A DNA stretch of 64,000 nucleotides from Methylomagnum ishizawai (GTDB lineage Bacteria; Pseudomonadota; Gammaproteobacteria; Methylococcales; Methylococcaceae), in assembly GCF_019670005.1 (NCBI RefSeq), contig NZ_AP019783.1, positions 4,180,150 to 4,244,149 of the forward strand. Direction: 5' to 3'. The notes beneath the pieces are model-generated. The model did not search any database. It was given only the letters and a program-made list of their open reading frames with translations, and was not told the origin of the DNA. Shown here one piece after another: positions 56,541-64,000 of this stretch. Position numbers and translations under genes: made by a program. Numbering within the stretch: the first letter of the stretch is position 1; each line of letters begins with the position of its first letter.

Positions 56541-57013
56541 GCCACGCCCACCCAACCGAACCGGCCCCCGGTTTTTTGCCGCACGAGGCTTCGGTGCGGG
56601 TCCAAGCCCAGGCCGGGGAGTATTGGCGGCGGCTGTGGCTGTCGGACCCGGCTTTGATCGCGCACCTGTCGGAGGAATGCCTACACCGGGCGCGTAAACG
56701 CATGGGACAGCAAGGTTCGGAGCAGGAATGGTTGATGCGCACGCTGGAAGAAGTCCAGCGCCGCTTCGACCACGCCTTGGCCCGCGCCCTGCGCTGGCCG
56801 CCCACGGTCGATGGCCACGTCCTCGCCGCCGCCCGCGCGGCTTTCCTGTTGAGCGGCGCACCGGGCGAGGGCGACGCCTTGTTCCGGCCGGGCGAGCCCG
56901 CGCCGGAATTCCAAGCCCGGTTGCAAGCCCTCCTGCCCCGTTCCACGCCGCCGGAAGCCCCGCTTTCCATGCCCCCGGCACCTTTACGCTTCTGGTTGTT
57001 CAAATCGCCCTAG
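56537..57013 (+). CDS. Unknown protein between opgG and opgH
   Basis: 158-residue cytoplasmic-looking protein with no signal or membrane segments. It has two parts: an amphipathic alpha-rich N-terminal region (YWRRLWLSDPALIAHLSEECLHRARKRM in part) and a proline-rich C-terminus. I recognise no family. Its start overlaps the opgG stop (ATGA), and opgH starts 34 bases after its stop, so it is inside the opg operon. It could regulate or stabilise the synthase. Other genera have opgG directly followed by opgH. Confidence 0.7.
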   Translation: MSHAHPTEPAPGFLPHEASVRVQAQAGEYWRRLWLSDPALIAHLSEECLHRARKRMGQQGSEQEWLMRTLEEVQRRFDHALARALRWPPTVDGHVLAAARAAFLLSGAPGEGDALFRPGEPAPEFQARLQALLPRSTPPEAPLSMPPAPLRFWLFKSP

Positions 57014-57047
57014 CCCCTTCCAACCCCAAGGTTCCCCGGAATTCCCC

Positions 57048-59117
57048 ATGGTCCCGTTCCCTCCCGTGCTGCCCCGCTACGTCATCGTGATCCGGCGCAC
57101 CCTGTTCCTGATCCTGGTGGCGGTCACCACCATCGTGGCGCTCGCCATGATCACCAGCGCCTTCCAGCCCAATGGCATCACCCCGCAGGAACTGGTGCTG
57201 TTGTTCCTCTATACCTTGTTGATCCTGTGGATCAGCACCTCGTTCTGGACCGCGACCTTGGGATTCTGGTGCCTGCTCTGGGGCGGGGACAAGCGCGGCA
57301 TCGGGCGGGTGCCGCCCACCGCCACCGGCCAGCCCGACCCCAGCCCCAAGCGCACCGCCCTGGTGATGCCGATCTACAACGAAGACCCGACGCGGGTGTT
57401 CGCGGGCCTCCGGTCCATCTATCAATCCCTGGTCGAGACCGGGCGTTCCGGCGAATTCGAACTCTTCATCCTCAGCGATACCCGCGATCCCGACACCTGG
57501 ATGCGCGAGGAAGTGAACTGGTACCGCATGTGCCACGACTTCGACGCCCACGGCAAGATTTTCTACCGCAACCGCGAAAAGAACATCGCCCGCAAGAGCG
57601 GCAACCTGGAGGATTTCTGCCACCGCTGGGGCGGGCGCTACCGCTATATGATCGTGCTGGACGCCGACAGCATCATGGCCGGCGAGACCCTGGTGCAGAT
57701 GGTGGAGCGCATGGAGGCCCATCCCCGCGTGGCCTTGATCCAATCGCCGCCGATCCCGGTCAACCAGACTTCCCTGTTCGCCCGCATTCTGCAATTCGCC
57801 AGCAGTTTCTACAGCGATGTGTTCATCGCCGGCATCAACTACTGGCAATTGTCCGGCAGCGGTTATTGGGGCCATAACGCCATCATCCGGCTGGCCCCGT
57901 TCACGCAACATTGCGGCCTGCCCAAATTGCCGGGCCGCGAGCCCTTCGGCGGCGAAATCTTCAGCCACGACTTCGTGGAAGCGGCCTTGCTGCGGGAAGC
58001 GGGCTGGGAAGTCTGGCTCGACCCCGAACTCAAGGGCAGCTACGAGGAACTGCCGCCCACCTTGATCGATTACGCCAAGCGCGACCGCCGCTGGTGCCAG
58101 GGCAATCTGCAACATCTGCGCATGGTGTTCGCACGCGGCTTTTCCGGGCTGAGCCGCCTCTACTTCCTGATGGGCATCATGTCCTATCTATCATCGCCCC
58201 TGTGGCTGATGTTCCTGATCCTGACCGGGCTGGAGGCCTACATCAAAAGCCAGACCATGCCGGTCTATTTCTTCGGCGACAACATCTTCCCGGTCTGGCC
58301 CGAGTCCTACGCGGTGGAAATGACCACGGTCCTGCTGGTCACCCTGGCCATGCTGTTCCTGCCCAAGCTGTGGAGCCTCCTGCTCCTGCTCACCCATCCC
58401 AAGGATTCCAAGAGTTTCGGCGGTTTCCTCAGGGCCACGCTCAGCGTGTTCCTGGAAAGCGTGTTCTCCATGCTGACCGCGCCGGTGTTGATGCTGTACC
58501 AGAGCAAATTCGTGTTCGCCATCCTGATGCGGCGCAGCGTGGGCTGGCCCGCGCAGAACCGCGACGAGCATCGTTTGAGCCTCAAGGAAGCCACCGCCGC
58601 CCACGGCGGGCAAACCCTGGTCGGGCTGGCGGCGGGCTGGGTCAGCTATGAATATGTGCCGGATTTCTTCCTGTGGCTGATCCCGGTGCTGGCCGGGCTG
58701 GTGCTGGCGATTCCGGTGTCGATGCTGTCGAGCAGCGCCGCGGTGGGCCGCTGGGCGCGGAAGCTCGGCATCTTCCTGATCCCCGAGGAATATCAAACGC
58801 CCCGCGTCCTCCAATTGCTGCACGAAAACCTCGCCCGTGGCGAGGCCGAAGCCGCCGCCCACGCCGCCGAAGGCGAAACCCGCAACGTGGCCGAACCCGG
58901 TGCCTATGCCCTGCATCTGGCCTTGCTGCCCCAGCGCCCGGTGAAGAAGCGCCAACGCCACGAGCTCAAGGCGCTGGTCTACCGCTTGGTCGAGGAAGGA
59001 CCGGACAAGCTGTCCGGGGCCGACAAGCGCAGCCTCATCGCCGACCCCGAAACCCTGGCCCGCCTGCATACCCTGGCCTGGGCCGGGAAGGCGGGGGAAA
59101 CCGCGCCCTCCGCCTGA
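57048..59117 (+). CDS. opgH: Glucan glucosyltransferase OpgH
   Basis: 689-residue inner-membrane GT2 that makes the beta-1,2-glucan backbone from UDP-glucose. ALVMPIYNEDPTRVFAGL, LDADSIMAGETL and RDRRWCQGN are the catalytic motifs; about six to eight membrane spans flank the cytoplasmic domain. It is shorter than the enteric form (847) because the N-terminal cytoplasmic extension is missing. The C-terminus has about 170 residues after the last span. Confidence 0.95.
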   Translation: MVPFPPVLPRYVIVIRRTLFLILVAVTTIVALAMITSAFQPNGITPQELVLLFLYTLLILWISTSFWTATLGFWCLLWGGDKRGIGRVPPTATGQPDPSPKRTALVMPIYNEDPTRVFAGLRSIYQSLVETGRSGEFELFILSDTRDPDTWMREEVNWYRMCHDFDAHGKIFYRNREKNIARKSGNLEDFCHRWGGRYRYMIVLDADSIMAGETLVQMVERMEAHPRVALIQSPPIPVNQTSLFARILQFASSFYSDVFIAGINYWQLSGSGYWGHNAIIRLAPFTQHCGLPKLPGREPFGGEIFSHDFVEAALLREAGWEVWLDPELKGSYEELPPTLIDYAKRDRRWCQGNLQHLRMVFARGFSGLSRLYFLMGIMSYLSSPLWLMFLILTGLEAYIKSQTMPVYFFGDNIFPVWPESYAVEMTTVLLVTLAMLFLPKLWSLLLLLTHPKDSKSFGGFLRATLSVFLESVFSMLTAPVLMLYQSKFVFAILMRRSVGWPAQNRDEHRLSLKEATAAHGGQTLVGLAAGWVSYEYVPDFFLWLIPVLAGLVLAIPVSMLSSSAAVGRWARKLGIFLIPEEYQTPRVLQLLHENLARGEAEAAAHAAEGETRNVAEPGAYALHLALLPQRPVKKRQRHELKALVYRLVEEGPDKLSGADKRSLIADPETLARLHTLAWAGKAGETAPSA

Positions 59118-59125
59118 GTTCCCCC

Positions 59126-59743
59126 ATGGAGCAACGCCAAATTTCGCTGGAGCGCCATCAGGCGGCGCTCCGCGCCTGTGCCCGCTGTCCCGAGATGATC
59201 GGGCCGGTGATCGTGGGCCAGCCGGTGTTATCGCCGGTCTTGCTGATCGGCCAAGCGCCGGGCGGCAAGGAAGGCGTCCTCGGCAAGCCCTTCGCCTGGA
59301 CGGCGGGCAAGACCTTGTTCCGCTGGTTCGCCGGGATCGGCGTGGAAGAGGAAGACTTCCGGCGGCGCGTCTACATGGCGGCGGTCTGCCGCTGCTTCCC
59401 CGGCAAGAACCCCAAGGGCGGCGACCGCGTGCCCGCCCCCGCCGAAATCGCCCGTTGCTCGGCTTGGCTGGACGCCGAATTGGAACTGCTGCGGCCCCGC
59501 CTCGTCATCCCGGTCGGCAAGCTGGCGATCCGGCAACTCCTCGAAGCCGACAAGCTCGACCAAGTCGTGGGCCTGGTCCATCGGCTGGAACGGCCCGGCT
59601 TGGAGGCCGATATCATCTCCCTGCCCCACCCTTCCGGCGCGTCCACCTGGCACCGCCGCGACCCCGGCAAAACCTTGCTCGAAGCCGCCCTGGGGCTGAT
59701 CGCGGAGCATCCGGCCTGGCTGGAAATACGCCATTCCGCCTGA
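59126..59743 (+). CDS. Uracil-DNA glycosylase superfamily protein
   Basis: 205-residue protein. The N-terminus has an iron-sulfur-like pattern of cysteines (ACARCPEM, later VCRC), then the glycosylase motif GQAPGGKEG and a C-terminal LPHPSGASTW, which fit family 4/5 uracil-DNA glycosylases. It would remove uracil from DNA in base-excision repair. Starts 8 bases after opgH and is on the same strand. The ATG at 59126 is the natural start. Confidence 0.85.
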   Translation: MEQRQISLERHQAALRACARCPEMIGPVIVGQPVLSPVLLIGQAPGGKEGVLGKPFAWTAGKTLFRWFAGIGVEEEDFRRRVYMAAVCRCFPGKNPKGGDRVPAPAEIARCSAWLDAELELLRPRLVIPVGKLAIRQLLEADKLDQVVGLVHRLERPGLEADIISLPHPSGASTWHRRDPGKTLLEAALGLIAEHPAWLEIRHSA

Positions 59744-59766
59744 ATCCCCCCAAAGTTGTACACAAT

Positions 59767-59804
59767 CGGGCCTGTCAAGCCCGCCATGCCGCTTGACAGG
59801 CCCG
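59767..59804. repeat. Perfect 14-bp inverted repeat
   Basis: Arms CGGGCCTGTCAAGC and GCTTGACAGGCCCG are separated by ten bases. It is 23 bases past the glycosylase stop. The plus-strand hairpin is followed by TAAAAA, not by T, so it is not a standard terminator; it could be a processing hairpin, an operator or a mobile-repeat unit. Confidence 0.8.
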
Positions 59805-59920
59805 TAAAAATACGGCTCAAACGCATCTATTTGATTTATATAGGGAATCCAGGTTGGCGAAAATCTCGCCAATCCAAGGGAAAGCCAAGCGGGACAAGCA
59901 CTTGGGCGGGTTCCACGGAT

Positions 59921-59956
59921 TTATTCCACAGACTTATCCACAGGTTCTGTGGATGA
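59921..59956. promoter_or_regulatory. DnaA-box-like cluster
   Basis: TTATCCACA at 59934-59942 is a perfect consensus DnaA box. TGTGGATGA at 59948-59956 is an inverse box with one mismatch, and TATTCCACA at 59922-59930 has two. No replication genes lie nearby, so a role in DnaA titration or local regulation is more likely than an origin. Confidence 0.5.
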
Positions 59957-60140
59957 CTGGGGGCGGGTGCCGCCAGGGGATTCATCCGCCTCCGGCTTCA
60001 TCGGGAGGGACGTTCCAAAGCGGGTTGTCACGGGCTTCTGGATCGAGCTTGGCGACCCCGGATAGGGAGGAGATAATGGCGACCCGACCGCCGCACGACC
60101 CAGACCGCGCAAACCAACGATCCATCCCAACCCTCCGCCT

Positions 60141-61886
60141 ATGCATCCCACCCATGATTCCCACCGCCCGTCCCGGCCCGAAACCTTCGTCGAGGTCTTG
60201 CGGGGGCACACGCTGGAACGCCCGGACCAGCCCGCGCTGACCTTTTTGGAGCATGGCGAACGGGAAGCTGCGGAATGGAGCTATGCCGAGTTGGACCAGC
60301 GGGCGCGGGCGTTGGCCGCCCGCTTGCAAGCCCTGGGGGCGGCAGGCCAACCGGTCTTGCTGGCCTATCCGCCGGGCTTGGAATTCGTCGCCGCGTTCTG
60401 CGCCTGCCTCTATGCCGGAGCCATCGCGGTACCGGTACCGTCGCCCCTGCCGGGCCGGATATCCCCCAGGACGGCGGCCATCGCGGCCGAGGTCCGACCG
60501 CGATGGGTATTGACCGCCTCGCCGTTGCTGGACAACCCGGCGTCGTGGCCAGGCCTTCCGCCCGGACTGGCCGAGGCCGCTTGGCTCGCGACCGACGTCC
60601 TCCCCGTCCACGGGGCGGAACACTGGTCGCCCCCGGTCCTCGATGGCCAGTCCTTGGCTTTCGTCCAATTCACCTCGGGATCGATCCAAGCGCCCAAGGG
60701 CGTCGCCATCGGCCATGCCAACCTGCTCGCCAACCTGGACATGATCCGCGCGGCCTTCGGCCACGACGCCGAAACCCGCGTGGTGAACTGGCTCCCGCTG
60801 TCCCATGACATGGGGCTGGTCGGGGGCGTATTGCAACCCTTGTTCGTGGGCGGGCGGACCGTGCTGATGTCGCCGCTCGACTTCATGCAGAAACCGGCCC
60901 GCTGGCTGTCGGCGATCTCCCGCTATCGCGCCACCAGCAGCGGCGGGCCGAATTTCGCCTATGAATTGAGCGCGAACCGGATACGCCCGGACCCAGCCGG
61001 GGCATTCGACCTGAGCGGTTGGCGCGTGGCTTTTTGCGGGGCGGAGCCGGTCCGCGCCGATACCCTGGCCCGCTTCGCCGCGAAGTTCGCCCCGGCCGGG
61101 TTCCAAGCCCGGGCCTTGTTTCCCTGCTACGGTTTGGCGGAAGCGACCCTGTTCGTGAGCGGCGGCCCCAAGGACCGCGGGGTACGCACCATCGATGTAT
61201 CGACGGACACCACCACGGGCGCACCCCGCAGCGCGGTGGGTTGCGGCCTGGGTGGCGGGCCGGGCCAGCGCATCGCGATTGTCGATCCCGGAACCGGAAT
61301 CTTGGTGCCGCCGGGACAAACCGGCGAAATCTGGGTGGCCGGGCCGCATGTGGGGCGCGGTTATTGGGGCAGGCCCGAGGAAACCCAGGCGGTATTCAAC
61401 GCCCGGATCGCGGGCGTGGACGGGCCTTATCTCCGCACGGGCGATCTGGGTTTCATCGCCGACGGCGAATTGTTCATCGCCGGGCGGCTCAAGGATGTCA
61501 TGATCGTGCGGGGGATCAAGCACCATCCCGAAGATATCGAAACGACGGTGGCCCGGAGCCACCCCGCCCTGGCCTGCGGGGGTGGGGCCGCTTTCGCGGT
61601 GGCCACTGGCGAGGGCGAGCAGGTGGTGGTATTGCAGGAAGTGACCCGTCCCGTCCCGGCCCACGCGGATTTGGCGGCCTTGGCCCAAGCGGCTTTCAAG
61701 GCCGTCTGCGAAGCGCATGGGGTGCGGCCTTACGAGCTGAGGCTGTTGCGCCCCGGTGCCTTGCCCAGGACGCCTAGCCATAAAGTCCAGAGGCACTTGT
61801 GCCGGATCGAATACCAGGCGGACAGGCTCCAGACTTTATGGACGCTGTCCGGCCAGCGCCGCACCGATGCTTTGGGCGGGCCCTAA
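60141..61886 (+). CDS. Fatty acyl-AMP ligase (FAAL-like)
   Basis: 581-residue adenylating enzyme of the ANL superfamily. Motifs: phosphate-binding loop FTSGSIQAPKGV (residues 177-188, Ile where Thr is usual), NWLPLSHDMGL (FAAL-like), CYGLAEATLF, YLRTGDLGF and RLKDVMIVRG. FAALs transfer activated fatty acids to an acyl carrier protein rather than to CoA. A stand-alone carrier is encoded two genes downstream. No Shine-Dalgarno site is obvious before ATG 60141. Probably the first gene of a lipid cluster. Confidence 0.88.
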   Translation: MHPTHDSHRPSRPETFVEVLRGHTLERPDQPALTFLEHGEREAAEWSYAELDQRARALAARLQALGAAGQPVLLAYPPGLEFVAAFCACLYAGAIAVPVPSPLPGRISPRTAAIAAEVRPRWVLTASPLLDNPASWPGLPPGLAEAAWLATDVLPVHGAEHWSPPVLDGQSLAFVQFTSGSIQAPKGVAIGHANLLANLDMIRAAFGHDAETRVVNWLPLSHDMGLVGGVLQPLFVGGRTVLMSPLDFMQKPARWLSAISRYRATSSGGPNFAYELSANRIRPDPAGAFDLSGWRVAFCGAEPVRADTLARFAAKFAPAGFQARALFPCYGLAEATLFVSGGPKDRGVRTIDVSTDTTTGAPRSAVGCGLGGGPGQRIAIVDPGTGILVPPGQTGEIWVAGPHVGRGYWGRPEETQAVFNARIAGVDGPYLRTGDLGFIADGELFIAGRLKDVMIVRGIKHHPEDIETTVARSHPALACGGGAAFAVATGEGEQVVVLQEVTRPVPAHADLAALAQAAFKAVCEAHGVRPYELRLLRPGALPRTPSHKVQRHLCRIEYQADRLQTLWTLSGQRRTDALGGP

Positions 61887-61950
61887 CCACCATCGCGACC
61901 GGGCGATTCTGCTACCTTTTAGTATCCCCAATCCTCTTGTAGCCCCGCCC

Positions 61951-63165
61951 ATGCCGACCCCGGACCTTCGCCAGTTCAACACCCTGCTGCCGGAATTCCG
62001 CGCCGATCCCTATCCGCTGTATCGGCAGACGCGGGAGCGGTTTCCGATCTTCTGGAGCGAGGCCGAAAACGCCTGGGTGCTGACGCGCCATGCCGATGCG
62101 CTGGCGGTGTTCGGCAACCCCCGCTTCCTCAACGCGGAACTAGGGCAGATCGTCGGGCGGATGGCGGATGCCTTGGGCCAGGATTTGCCCGGGTTGTTCG
62201 CCTTGTTCGACGCCCTGCCATTCTTGCGCAACCCACCCGCCCACAAGCCCGGCCGTCATTTCCTGGCGCGGGTGCTGGCTTTGCGGCCATTGGCCGCCTA
62301 CGAACAGGAGATCGCCGCCATCGTCCAGCGGCTACTCGCGCCGCTGGACCGCGATGGCGGCATGGACCTCGCCATCGACTACGCCGAACGCCTGCCGCCT
62401 TTGTTCATGGGCGGATTGTTCGGCCTGGGCGAAAGCGAATCCCTGTTCCTGGCGCGCACGCTGAGCGGGGTCGCCGCCACGCTCGACCGGGGCCAACCCA
62501 TGCGGGTTTATCGGCAACTGAACCTGCGGCTCATGGAAGCCTACGAACTATTGCGGGAAGAATTCGCCCAGCGGCGGCGGGTGCCACGGGACGATGGCCT
62601 ATCTTTGATGCTCGCCCTCGGCGAGGCCGAATACGCCCTGGGGGAAAACCAACTCGCCGCCCATGCGGTGGCCCTGTTCCTGGTCGGATTCGAGACCACG
62701 GCGGCCCTGATCGGCAACGGCTTGAACTTGCTGTTGGCGCATCCCGGACAACGCCGGCAGATCGCCGCCGCGCCCACCCTGCTCGACGCGGCGGTGGAAG
62801 AAACCGCGCGCCTCGAACCGCCCATCCAGCAGACCTCCCGCTATGCGTCCGAGGCCTGCCCCCTGGCCGGGCACGAAATCGAAGCGGGACAACGGGTGCT
62901 GTTGCTGATCGGCGCGGCCAACCGGGACCCCGCGGCCTATCCCGAACCCGACCGCTTCCGGCTGGACCGGCAAGGGCCGCCCAACCTGACCTTCGGCAGT
63001 GGCCGCCATGCCTGCCTCGGAACCCAAATCGCCAAGCTCGAAGCCAAGCTGGCCTACGCCGGGATACTCGACCGCCCCGGCCTCCGCGTCCGGGGCGGGC
63101 CGCCGGAATGGTGGCCTTGCCAGAGCCAGCGCCGCTTGAAAAGCCTCCCCGTGGCGCTGGCCTAG
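61951..63165 (+). CDS. Cytochrome P450
   Basis: 404-residue soluble P450. The heme-binding loop FGSGRHACLG with the Cys ligand, the ExxR helix (ETARLEP) and the I-helix motif FLVGFETTAAL are all present. No ferredoxin gene is adjacent. Between a FAAL and a carrier protein, its likely substrate is a carrier-bound fatty acid, as in P450BioI-type enzymes; that is inference. The ATG at 61951 lies 64 bases after the FAAL stop. Confidence 0.9.
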   Translation: MPTPDLRQFNTLLPEFRADPYPLYRQTRERFPIFWSEAENAWVLTRHADALAVFGNPRFLNAELGQIVGRMADALGQDLPGLFALFDALPFLRNPPAHKPGRHFLARVLALRPLAAYEQEIAAIVQRLLAPLDRDGGMDLAIDYAERLPPLFMGGLFGLGESESLFLARTLSGVAATLDRGQPMRVYRQLNLRLMEAYELLREEFAQRRRVPRDDGLSLMLALGEAEYALGENQLAAHAVALFLVGFETTAALIGNGLNLLLAHPGQRRQIAAAPTLLDAAVEETARLEPPIQQTSRYASEACPLAGHEIEAGQRVLLLIGAANRDPAAYPEPDRFRLDRQGPPNLTFGSGRHACLGTQIAKLEAKLAYAGILDRPGLRVRGGPPEWWPCQSQRRLKSLPVALA

Positions 63166-63204
63166 GCGCCTTGTTTCACCCACCCTTTGCCCCAGGAGTT
63201 ATTT

Positions 63205-63453
63205 ATGACGCAAGCGTCCCAAGTCCATCAATGGATGATCGGCTATCTTGGCGAACTGCTGGACCTGCCGGAAGCGGACATCGATCCCGCAGCGCATCTC
63301 GCCAATTACGGACTGGATTCCACCGATGTCATGGTGATCGCGGGCGCGTTGGAAGAACAATTCGGCTTGGAGGTGGACCCCATCTTCTTCCTCCGCAACG
63401 CGACGGTCCAGGACATCGTGAACGACCTCAAGAGCAGCGGTATCGTCGGCTAG
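63205..63453 (+). CDS. Acyl carrier protein
   Basis: 82-residue carrier. The phosphopantetheine attachment serine is in GLDSTD (residues 36-41), in a normal four-helix ACP setting. CAGGAG seven bases before ATG 63205 is a strong ribosome binding site. Located 39 bases after the P450 gene, it is probably the acceptor of the FAAL product. It is not the house-keeping AcpP, as no fab genes surround it. Confidence 0.9.
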   Translation: MTQASQVHQWMIGYLGELLDLPEADIDPAAHLANYGLDSTDVMVIAGALEEQFGLEVDPIFFLRNATVQDIVNDLKSSGIVG

Positions 63454-63531
63454 GCACGGGCGCATCCCCGCATGGGCCGGGCAGGCCCAGCCCTTCTCCC
63501 TCCCCCCAGCCCAACCCGCGGAGTTTCGGAT

Positions 63532-64000
63532 ATGAACGCCTCCTACGATATCAGCCTCGTGGTCATCAGTTTCAACATGGCCCGCGAACTGCCACGGACG
63601 CTGCATTCCCTCAGCCCGCGCTACCAGCGGGACATCCGGGCCGAAGACTACGAGGTCATCGTCATCGACAACGGCTCCCGCGAGCCTCCATCCGCCCAGG
63701 ATTTCGCCGGCCTCGGGATGAACCTGAAGGTGTTGAGCCATGCCGAACCCACCCCGTCGCCGGTCAACGCCATCAACTACGGCCTCTCGCTGTGTTCGGC
63801 CCCCCTGGTCGGCGTGATGATCGACGGTGCCCGGCTGGCGTCCCCAGGGCTGTTGGCGGCTTGCCGACAAGCGGCCCGGCTCCATCCCAGGCCGGTGGTG
63901 GCGACCCTGTCCTTCCATCTCGGGCCGGGTCTGCAATGGATCACCATGCAAAGCGGATACGACCCGACCTGGGAGGATCGCTTGCTCGCCAGCATCGACT
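63532..64000 (+). CDS. Glycosyltransferase family 2 (5' part)
   Basis: Open reading frame from ATG 63532 to the window end (156 codons visible, no stop). LVVISFNMARELPRTLHSL and YEVIVIDNGS are the GT2 nucleotide-binding signature. The metal-binding DxD site is replaced by IDGAR. GGAG precedes the start. It continues outside the window, and may glycosylate the lipid made by the cassette. The last visible part (about residues 120-156) has no recognised motif. Confidence 0.8.
   Translation, partial: MNASYDISLVVISFNMARELPRTLHSLSPRYQRDIRAEDYEVIVIDNGSREPPSAQDFAGLGMNLKVLSHAEPTPSPVNAINYGLSLCSAPLVGVMIDGARLASPGLLAACRQAARLHPRPVVATLSFHLGPGLQWITMQSGYDPTWEDRLLASID

Larger units (their letters stand above)
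59744..60140. other. Intergenic region before the fatty acyl-AMP ligase gene
   Basis: 397 bases without a gene. It holds the perfect inverted repeat at 59767-59804, an AT-rich patch (about 59805-59845), and the DnaA-box-like cluster at 59921-59956. It separates the opg/repair genes from the ligase cluster. No terminator run of T follows the repeat. Confidence 0.5.

Noticed and set aside
59921-59956. Replication origin
   Set aside because: DnaA-like boxes are present, but dnaA, dnaN, gidA/mnmG or parAB are not near, and no AT-rich unwinding repeats are seen.

Overview
The window looks like chromosome from a GC-rich gammaproteobacterium. The best fit is a methanotroph-like (Methylococcaceae-type) genome. 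The gammaproteobacterial signals are tldD/pmbA beside a Nit1-type amidase, the rpsU-yqeY-dnaG-rpoD operon followed by tRNA-Ile(CAT), and opgG/opgH. The methylotroph hint is a MoxR ATPase/DUF58 pair closely resembling MxaR/MxaS. The taxonomic placement is inference; no 16S gene or methane/methanol oxidation gene lies in the window.

Layout. 1-3453: amidase fragment, tldD, pmbA (metalloprotease maturation of peptides). 3566-5887: a small unknown gene, a thioredoxin-reductase-fold flavoprotein without a CxxC, and an ELM1-like protein. 5866-18763 (minus): a long, tightly coupled surface-polysaccharide operon (O-antigen-ligase-like protein, Wzm/Wzt-type ABC exporter, two sulfotransferases, a GT2, four GT4-type glycosyltransferases, AsnB), preceded by a large hybrid histidine kinase (18824-23032). 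Its likely product is a sulfated, ABC-exported glycan. 23343-29185: an orphan substrate-binding protein, three related HEAT-repeat envelope proteins around a GlcG/HbpS-like secreted protein, and a YejF-like double ATPase. 29471-33546: diguanylate cyclase, DUF3313-like lipoprotein, chemoreceptor. 33550-34620: a visibly AT-richer stretch with two orphan genes beside the tRNA. 34657-39135: tRNA-Ile2, rpoD, dnaG, yqeY, rpsU. 39238-43167: tsaD, orphan gene, plsY, folB, folK and a RibD-like reductase.

43373-50050: a receiver-MBL fusion, a DUF333-like lipoprotein, a large secreted papain-fold protease, the MxaR/MxaS-like pair and a small membrane protein. 50416-53884: a transmembrane Ser/Thr kinase with a changed HRD motif, and a PhoX/DUF839 protein. 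54149-59743: SixA, opgG, an unknown gene, opgH (periplasmic glucan synthesis) and a uracil-DNA glycosylase. 60141-64000: fatty acyl-AMP ligase, cytochrome P450, stand-alone acyl carrier protein and a GT2 running off the window. This last set is probably the start of a lipid or natural-product cluster in which the ligase loads the carrier and the P450 oxidises the carrier-bound acyl chain.

Regulatory and RNA features supported by sequence are the tRNA, three good intrinsic terminators on the minus strand (after the tRNA, after the HbpS-like gene, after the small membrane protein gene), a candidate small RNA or attenuator at 50138-50205, likely promoters for rpsU, plsY and opgG, a perfect 14-bp inverted repeat at 59767-59804 and a small DnaA-box-like cluster at 59921-59956. 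No CRISPR array, rRNA, transposase or integrase was recognised.
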